From: Sphingomonas sanguinis
GTDB lineage: Bacteria; Pseudomonadota; Alphaproteobacteria; Sphingomonadales; Sphingomonadaceae
Length of the DNA stretch: 64,000 nucleotides
NCBI RefSeq assembly: GCF_001476905.1
Contig: NZ_LDTE01000041.1
Location: 1-64,000, forward strand
Reading direction: 5' to 3'
Shown piece by piece: positions 59,190 through 64,000 of this stretch. Below the pieces are notes generated by a model that did not search any database, was not told the DNA's origin, and saw nothing but the letters and a program-made list of their open reading frames with translations. Position numbers and translations under genes: made by a program. The stretch's first letter is position 1; every line of letters starts with the position of its first letter.

Positions 59190-60383
59190 ATGGCTTACGA
59201 CCGCTATTCCCGCGACGCCAATCGTGGCGACCGCGATTTCGACTATGGCCGGGACTACGGCTCCGGGCGGGACTATACCTATTCCAGCGCGCGAGATTAC
59301 GAAGCTGCGGGCGCATTCGATGACGACCGCAACAACGACCATCGTCGCGGCTATGGCGCGCGGGATTATGGCCGACAGGGATATGATCACGGCGACAATT
59401 ACGGTGCCTCGCGTCAGGATTTCGGCGGCCGCTATAACGAAGGTCGTTATGGCGAGGGCCGCTCGGGCACCTATGGCGCGTATCGCAGCGGCGGCGACTA
59501 TGGCCGCGACAGCTATCGCAGTGGCGAGCGTGACTATGGTCGTGAAGCCTATCGTGGTTCGTCGTCCTACGGCGACTCGTCGCGTGGCTATGGTTATACC
59601 GGCGACCGATACGGTCGTGATGACCGTCAGGGTCGCGGCGACTATGGCCGGTCTCAGTCGCGCGGCGACTATGGTCGTCAGCCCCAGGGCTATGACTATG
59701 AGGATCGCGGCTTCTTCGCCCGCGCCGGGGACGAGGTCCGCTCGTGGTTCGGCGACGAGGAGGCGGAGCGTCGTCGCGAGGCCGACGCGCGCATGGACGA
59801 GCGTTATTACGCCCAGCAGGACCACGACTATAACCACTGGCGCTCGGGCCAGATCGCCGCGCTCGACCGCGATTATGACGAGTATCGCAGCGAGAACCGC
59901 ACCAAGTTCCAGAACGAATTCGCGAGCTGGCGCACCGAGCGCGAGGGCCAGCGCGGCCTGCTCCCCAAGGTGAAGGAGCATCAGGAAGTCGTCGGTTCGG
60001 ACGGCAGCCATGTCGGCACCGTCGACAAGGTGCGCGGCGACCGCATCCTGCTGACCAAGAACGACAAGGATGCGGGTGGCCAGCACCACTCGATCCCATC
60101 GCGCTGGCTGAAGTCCGTCGAGGACAAGGTCACGCTGACCAAGACCGCCGAGGAGGCCAAGGCCCAGTGGCGGGATGAAGAGAATGCGCGCGCCATGTTC
60201 GGCGATCGCACCAGCGAAAACGACCGCTATGGCCAGGCGAATCGCTATGGCCAGACCGGCGGTCAGACGAGCGGTTACGGCCAGAGTGCGACCGGTACGA
60301 CCAGCTCGACCCAGAACAGCACCGGGACCACCGCCACCACGGCGGGCACCGGAACGACCTCGGACACCAATCGGGGTTATTGA
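59190..60383 (+). CDS. DUF2171/PRC-like protein with long YGR/RDYG-rich N-terminus
   Basis: 397 aa. Residues 1-175 are low-complexity, rich in Tyr, Gly, Arg, Asp and Ser with repeated RDYG, DYGR and YGRD units. RGFFARAGDEVRSWFGDEEAERRREADARMDE is a conserved segment seen with this family in sphingomonads (recalled). About residues 255-320 (LLPKVKEHQEVVGSDGSHVGTVDKVRGDRILLTKND) form the DUF2171, PRC-barrel-like domain. The C-terminal tail is Thr/Gly/Ser-rich. ATG 59190 has AGGAGGG upstream. Role probably in stress response or RNA/envelope association; unproven. Confidence 0.85.
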   Translation: MAYDRYSRDANRGDRDFDYGRDYGSGRDYTYSSARDYEAAGAFDDDRNNDHRRGYGARDYGRQGYDHGDNYGASRQDFGGRYNEGRYGEGRSGTYGAYRSGGDYGRDSYRSGERDYGREAYRGSSSYGDSSRGYGYTGDRYGRDDRQGRGDYGRSQSRGDYGRQPQGYDYEDRGFFARAGDEVRSWFGDEEAERRREADARMDERYYAQQDHDYNHWRSGQIAALDRDYDEYRSENRTKFQNEFASWRTEREGQRGLLPKVKEHQEVVGSDGSHVGTVDKVRGDRILLTKNDKDAGGQHHSIPSRWLKSVEDKVTLTKTAEEAKAQWRDEENARAMFGDRTSENDRYGQANRYGQTGGQTSGYGQSATGTTSSTQNSTGTTATTAGTGTTSDTNRGY

Positions 60384-60394
60384 TAAAGAAAAAC

Positions 60395-60417
60395 GTCACG
60401 ACGGCGTGACTTTTCTT
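60395..60417 (+). terminator. Terminator 1 after the DUF2171 gene
   Basis: GTCACG (60395-60400), ACGG loop, CGTGAC (60405-60410) and a TTTTCTT run, 12 bases past the stop. Confidence 0.75.
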
Positions 60418-60420
60418 GGA

Positions 60421-60450
60421 GGGCTCGGGTGGACTTCACCCGGGCCCTTT
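60421..60450 (+). terminator. Terminator 2 after the DUF2171 gene
   Basis: GGGCTCGGGTG, GACTT loop, CACCCGGGCCC, TTT. Starts four bases after the first terminator's T-run. Tandem ends before the oxidoreductase gene. Confidence 0.85.
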
Positions 60451-60487
60451 CCCATGTCCGCTCCCACGCAATGAAAAGGATATAAAG

Positions 60488-61471
60488 ATGAAGGCCTGGA
60501 CCCTGGCGGCCCGCCCCAAGGGCACGCCCGTCGATAGTGATTTCGCTCTGGTGGAGCGCGATCTACCTGCCCTGAACGAGGGTGAGGTACGGGTCGCCAA
60601 CCGCTGGCTGTCGGTCGACCCCTATATGCGTGGCCGAATGAACGACACGAAGAGCTATGTCCCGCCCTTCCAGCTCGGCGAGCCGATGCAGGGCGGCGCG
60701 ATCGGCGAGGTGGTCGAGAGCCGCGCCGACAGCATCGCAGTCGGCACCTTGGTCAGCCACATGGCGGGCTGGCGCGACGAGGCGGTGCTTCCCGCCGCGC
60801 ATGTCCAGCCGCTCCCCGATCTGGGCGTCGACCCCCAGGCCTTTCTGGGCCAGTTCGGCATGCCGGGCATGACGGCCTATTACGGCCTGCTGCAGGTCGC
60901 CGAAGCAAAGGCGGGCGATACGGTGTTCGTCTCGGCGGCGGCGGGCGCGGTCGGATCGACCGTGGTGCAGATCGCCAAGGCCAAGGGCATGACGGTCATC
61001 GGTTCGGCCGGTGGCGCGGACAAGACGGCCTGGGTGCGCTCGCTCGGTGCCGATGCGGTCATCGACTATAAGTCGGGTCAGTCGGTCGTCGATGCGCTGG
61101 GCGAAGCGGCCCCGAACGGGATCGACGTCTATTTCGACAATGTCGGCGGCGACCATCTGGACGCGGCGCTGGCCCATGCCAAGCCGGGTGCGCGTTTCGC
61201 GATCTGCGGCATGATCGACGTCTATAACGACGCCAAGCCGACCAGCCTGAAGTATCTCGCACGCCTGATCGGCAATCGCGTGCGAATTCAGGGCTTCATC
61301 GTGTCCGACTTCAAGGGCCAGCAGGATTTCTACCGCGACATGGCCGGGATGCTGAAGGACGGTCAGTTGCAGCGCGAGGAGACGGTGGTCGGTGGGCTGG
61401 AGAAGACCCCCGAGGCATTCCTCGGGCTGTTCACCGGCGGCAACAAGGGCAAGATGCTGGTGAAGCTGTAA
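60488..61471 (+). CDS. NADP-dependent oxidoreductase (MDR, leukotriene B4 dehydrogenase-like)
   Basis: 327 aa. Medium-chain dehydrogenase without zinc ligands: LSVDPYMRGRMNDTKSYVPPF, GMTAYYGLLQVAEAKAGDTVFVSAAAGAVGSTVVQIAKAKG (nucleotide fold A-x-x-G-x-x-G), VYFDNVGGDHLDAAL, and FIVSDF. This subgroup (CurA-like) reduces enones with NADPH. AAAAGGA eight bases before ATG 60488. Confidence 0.92.
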   Translation: MKAWTLAARPKGTPVDSDFALVERDLPALNEGEVRVANRWLSVDPYMRGRMNDTKSYVPPFQLGEPMQGGAIGEVVESRADSIAVGTLVSHMAGWRDEAVLPAAHVQPLPDLGVDPQAFLGQFGMPGMTAYYGLLQVAEAKAGDTVFVSAAAGAVGSTVVQIAKAKGMTVIGSAGGADKTAWVRSLGADAVIDYKSGQSVVDALGEAAPNGIDVYFDNVGGDHLDAALAHAKPGARFAICGMIDVYNDAKPTSLKYLARLIGNRVRIQGFIVSDFKGQQDFYRDMAGMLKDGQLQREETVVGGLEKTPEAFLGLFTGGNKGKMLVKL

Positions 61472-61478
61472 ATCGACT

Positions 61479-61511
61479 CCCCTCCCGCAGGCGGGAGGGG
61501 TTGGGGGAGGG
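61479..61511. repeat. Single REP-like repeat
   Basis: 33 bases, same repeat as in gspE and 45821: palindromic CCCCTCCCGC/GCGGGAGGGG core, then GGGGGAGGG. Lies eight bases after the oxidoreductase stop, between convergent genes. Confidence 0.8.
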
Positions 61512-61568
61512 AACCCGGCGAACCACGACTGCTTAGGCGGATGAGACTCCCCCGTCAGACCACGCGAC

Positions 61569-62081
61569 TCACCCCACCCAACCGGCCAGCCAATCCGCCA
61601 CCGCCTGCGGCGTCATCGACCGCGCATCGGCCAGCGCCGTCTCTCGGCCCGCATTGATCAGCTTGTTAGTCTTCGGATCGACGATCAGCACGGCCGGCAC
61701 GCCTGCCAGCCGCCCCTTGATCCCATAAGCCGCCGGGATATCCATATTCTGGTCGAAGCGGCCGACATCGACCGTCACCACCTCAAAATGCTTGGCGACG
61801 AAGGGACGCATCTGCGGCGTCTCCATCACGCCTGCCAGCAAGCGGCAGTCGAGGCACCAATTGCCGCCCAGGTCGATCAGTACCCGCTTGTGCGCCTTCA
61901 CCGCCCGCGCCCGCGCCGCCGCGATCGCGGCCTTCGCATCGCCTGCATGATAGGGCAGCGGCAAAGGCTTGGCCAAAGCCTCGAAACTGGCGACGCCGAC
62001 ACGCGGCGCCGAGACCGGCGCGGCGGCGGGGAGCGCGACGGAGGCGGCGATCAGGGACAGGGCGAACAGCCGGGATTTCAT
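61569..62081 (-). CDS. Exported thioredoxin-fold protein
   Basis: 170 aa. Signal peptide (LFALSLIAASVALPAAAPVSA). Thioredoxin-like domain with active-site-like WCLDC (GGNWCLDCRLLAG), FEVVTVDVGRFDQNMDIPAAYGI and the cis-Pro loop GVPAVLIVDP. Likely a periplasmic thiol-disulfide protein. No operon partner is evident. Confidence 0.88.
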   Translation of the reverse strand: MKSRLFALSLIAASVALPAAAPVSAPRVGVASFEALAKPLPLPYHAGDAKAAIAAARARAVKAHKRVLIDLGGNWCLDCRLLAGVMETPQMRPFVAKHFEVVTVDVGRFDQNMDIPAAYGIKGRLAGVPAVLIVDPKTNKLINAGRETALADARSMTPQAVADWLAGWVG

Positions 62082-62237
62082 GCGAAAGGCTTCCTTCTAT
62101 CGGATAGCCGACAATGGAGCCCGAAAGCCGCCTTTTGACAAGCCAGCGTTGCTGCGCGCGGATCAAGTTCACCTACGCCTTGCCAACATCGTTTACAGGT
62201 GTAATCAGTAACGCGAAACCAACGAAAGGGATCAGCG

Positions 62238-62819
62238 ATGCAAAAGCGTGGTGTGGCGATACTGGCTTGGATGACACTCCTCCCCGCATCGATCCAGGCG
62301 CAAGCGCCTCAACCGAAAAACAATCCGCAGCTGACCGCGATGTTCGACGCGGATCAGGCGATCCGCGCGTCGATCGACCCCGCCAAGCCGATCGACATGG
62401 CGCAGGTCCGCCGCATGATCGCCGAGGACGCGATGCGCCGGGCGACCGCCCGAACGCTGCTGGCGGAGGGAAAGCTCTCCACCGCAGAGGACTATTATCA
62501 CGCCGCCTTCCTCTTCCAGCACGGCTCGGACGCGGCGGACTATCTGCTCGCCCATTCGCTTGCGATGGCGGCGGTGGCACGGGGCAAGGCCGAAGCCAAC
62601 TGGATCGCAGCCGCGACGCTCGACCGCTATCTGATGAAGATCGGCCAACCGCAAATTTACGGCACGCAATACACCCGGTCTAAGGAGAGCGGGGTGACCA
62701 TGGACCCGTATGACCGCGCGCTGATCCCCGACAGCCTGCGCACCACGCTGGGCGTGCCCATGCAGGCGGAGCAGCTCAAGAAATTGGAGGGCATGAAGGC
62801 ACCTAATGCCAAGCCATGA
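62238..62819 (+). CDS. Exported DUF6624-like protein
   Basis: 193 aa with a signal peptide (VAILAWMTLLPASIQAQ). MFDADQAIRASIDPAKPID, LAEGKLSTAEDYYHAAFLFQHGSDAADYLLAHSLAMAAVARG, ANWIAAATLDRYLMKIGQPQIYGTQ match the DUF6624 pattern as I recall it (phrases QHG and GTQ). Function unknown. GAAAGGGATCAGCG before ATG 62238. Confidence 0.75.
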   Translation: MQKRGVAILAWMTLLPASIQAQAPQPKNNPQLTAMFDADQAIRASIDPAKPIDMAQVRRMIAEDAMRRATARTLLAEGKLSTAEDYYHAAFLFQHGSDAADYLLAHSLAMAAVARGKAEANWIAAATLDRYLMKIGQPQIYGTQYTRSKESGVTMDPYDRALIPDSLRTTLGVPMQAEQLKKLEGMKAPNAKP

Positions 62820-62852
62820 TACAGGGCTTGGGCACCGGATACTCTCTCACGA

Positions 62853-63083
62853 TTACCTCAGGCGGGGCCGGATCGCCTTTCGCCATGCTACCGAAAGCAA
62901 CGCATAAGCGATGATCGCTACCACGATCGTGACGACCGTCTGCGTCATGATCACTCTATCATCGGGGGGAGGAGCGGCCGGGTCACGACTTCCGCCAAAC
63001 AGCCCGAAAGAGATCGTCACGACCAGCCACCAATAACCAGCGGTCAGGGCACTTTCGACAAGAGCGACGAGGAACGTCTTCAT
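62853..63083 (-). CDS. Small two-TM membrane protein, possible immunity partner
   Basis: 76 aa. Two hydrophobic helices (LVALVESALTAGYWWLVVTISFGLF and TVVTIVVAIIAYALLSVAW) joined by an acidic polar loop (SRDPAAPPPDDR); basic C-terminus. ATG overlaps the stop of the upstream metallopeptidase-like gene by four bases. The gene pair layout is that of an effector and membrane immunity protein, but this is inference. Confidence 0.65.
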   Translation of the reverse strand: MKTFLVALVESALTAGYWWLVVTISFGLFGGSRDPAAPPPDDRVIMTQTVVTIVVAIIAYALLSVAWRKAIRPRLR

Positions 63084-63559
63084 GGCTTCCTACCGATGGC
63101 GAAGGGGATGAGGTTCACATAGTCCTGATAGCGGCCGTTGCCCTGTCTGGGCTTCATATGATTGGCGACCAAAAAATAGTCCTCGACGATCGAGGCCTGC
63201 GCCTCGATGCCGTAGGATAAAAACGCTTTTTGCGACTTGGTAAGGTCGCCGTAGCGATAATTGCGGTTCAGCATGCCGCGCGTACGGACCCACATGCCTT
63301 TCTGATGCTGCCAGCAATGGGTGAGTTCGTGGATCAACCACGCCGCGCTGAGAATCGATCCTGAAAAATCCGGTTTGTAGCTGACCGGTGGGAAATAGAT
63401 TTCACCGTTAGGCGTAATGGCCGTGTCGCTGGGCTGGAAGAAATAGGCCCGCTCATTATGGACCTTTACACGACTATAGTCGATCGCAGTTCCAAAGACC
63501 TGCATGGCATATCGCAGTTCACCCGTCGTCAACGACCGGCTTACGCTTTTGCGTGCCAT
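63080..63559 (-). CDS. HExxH metallopeptidase-like protein (Vgr-related toxin type)
   Basis: 159 aa. AAWLIHELTHCWQHQKG carries HELTH, a zinc-protease HExxH, with a later acidic residue (QASIVEDYF) as possible third ligand. NGEIYFPPVS and AMQVFGTAIDYSRVKVHN recall the small zinc-protease domain found in Rhs/VgrG-linked proteins. No signal peptide. Overlaps the two-TM gene. It could be a T6SS or contact-dependent effector; no vgrG or rhs gene is in view. Confidence 0.7.
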   Translation of the reverse strand: MARKSVSRSLTTGELRYAMQVFGTAIDYSRVKVHNERAYFFQPSDTAITPNGEIYFPPVSYKPDFSGSILSAAWLIHELTHCWQHQKGMWVRTRGMLNRNYRYGDLTKSQKAFLSYGIEAQASIVEDYFLVANHMKPRQGNGRYQDYVNLIPFAIGRKP

Positions 63560-63633
63560 CCTAACCTCCCGGTTCGTCCTGAAACGCCGGACCGGTGGAA
63601 TGGTGCCGCTTGGTGGAGCGGCACCCGAACAGC

Positions 63634-64000
63634 TTACTCGCCCGCAAACACACTCTTCAACTTGGCAAAAAAGCCCTGGCTCTCAGGACATTCGTCGCCC
63701 GTCTCGGTTTCGCGGAAGAGTTCGAGCAGTTCGCGCTGGCGGGTCGACAGACGAGTCGGTGTCTCGACTTCGATCTGGATGACCAAGTCGCCGGTGCCGC
63801 GCCCCTGGAGCACGGGCATGCCCGCCCCGCGCTGGCGGAGCTGCTTGCCCGACTGGATACCCGCCGGAATCTTGATCTCATGGCTACGGCCGTCGAGGCC
63901 GGGGATGGACAGCGAACCGCCGAGCGCCGCCGTGGTGAAGCTGATCGGCGCGCGCGCGAACAGGGTCGTGCCTTCACGCTCGAACAGGGCGTGCCGCTTC
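63634..64000 (-). CDS. dnaJ: Chaperone DnaJ, C-terminal part (gene continues past window)
   Basis: The visible 122 codons encode the end of DnaJ: ARAPISFTTAALGGSLSIPGLDG, IKIPAGIQSGKQLRQRGAGMPVL, GDLVIQIEVETPTRLSTRQRELLELF and FFAKLKSVF. This is the second substrate-binding domain and the dimerisation tail. The J domain, G/F region and zinc finger lie beyond 64000. Co-chaperone of DnaK. Stop TAA at 63634. Confidence 0.95.
   Translation of the reverse strand, partial: KRHALFEREGTTLFARAPISFTTAALGGSLSIPGLDGRSHEIKIPAGIQSGKQLRQRGAGMPVLQGRGTGDLVIQIEVETPTRLSTRQRELLELFRETETGDECPESQGFFAKLKSVFAGE

Noticed and set aside
59113-60099. Three long alternative frames over the DUF2171 gene
   Set aside because: They arise from the repetitive Tyr/Arg/Gly codon pattern and consist of simple-sequence amino acids in every frame.

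Overview
The window reads as a chromosome segment of a GC-rich alphaproteobacterium of the Sphingomonadales (Sphingomonas or a close relative). Evidence: dense overlapping operons with G/C third positions, a SUF operon with an Rrf2 regulator and a DUF59 member, a gspC-N type II secretion operon, TonB-dependent receptors, a DUF2171/PRC-like protein, and many short GC-rich palindromic (REP-like) repeats. The assignment rests on gene content only.

About 1-11,000 is accessory DNA, less GC-rich and patchy. It holds the 3' part of a tyrosine recombinase at the left edge, an IS3-family (IS2-type) element with a broken orfB, a J-domain membrane protein, a zinc-ribbon protein whose frame appears to begin at ATC, a DUF421 pair, a PAP2 phosphatase and a cupin (cysteine dioxygenase-like) enzyme. 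A catalase-like gene is cut off and joined to the tail of a serine resolvase. Then come small genes, an unrecognised 477-aa protein that could be Rep-like, an XRE regulator and two exported proteins.

11,400-26,400 is a plant-polysaccharide locus. A LacI regulator (+) faces a minus-strand operon of GH31, GPH-type sugar symporter, clan GH-A-like hydrolase with C-terminal carbohydrate-binding-like modules, and a double-GH43 protein. A perfect 16-bp operator-like palindrome lies at the GH31 start. A SulP transporter and a GH39 xylosidase-like gene follow. Xylan, arabinoxylan or xyloglucan side chains are the likely substrates (inference).

26,400-44,500: a frameshifted, truncated EamA gene, then a beta-helix lipoprotein preceded by an 11-bp-periodic Pho-box-like array, a TonB-dependent receptor, a prolyl-4-hydroxylase-like dioxygenase, and the complete gspCDEFGHIJKLMN operon. 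REP-like palindromes have entered this operon at least four times: inside gspE, between gspE and gspF, and in the leader-coding parts of gspI and gspJ.

44,500-64,000 is core-like: tRNA-His, an amino-acid dehydrogenase, the SUF operon (regulator, sufB, a DUF559 gene bounded by inverted repeats, sufC, D, S, T, A), HAD phosphatase, SodC, ThpR, Bax-inhibitor-1 protein, transglutaminase-like protein, extensin-like and Nudix proteins, tRNA-Ala, a YGR-rich DUF2171 protein, an NADP oxidoreductase, a thioredoxin-like protein, a DUF6624-like protein, a HExxH metallopeptidase overlapping a two-TM protein, and the 3' end of dnaJ.

The strongest candidates for something undescribed are the inverted-repeat-bounded DUF559 cassette inside the suf operon, the repeated use of palindromic repeats as coding sequence in the secretion operon, and the possible phosphate-starvation link between the lipoprotein/receptor pair and type II secretion.
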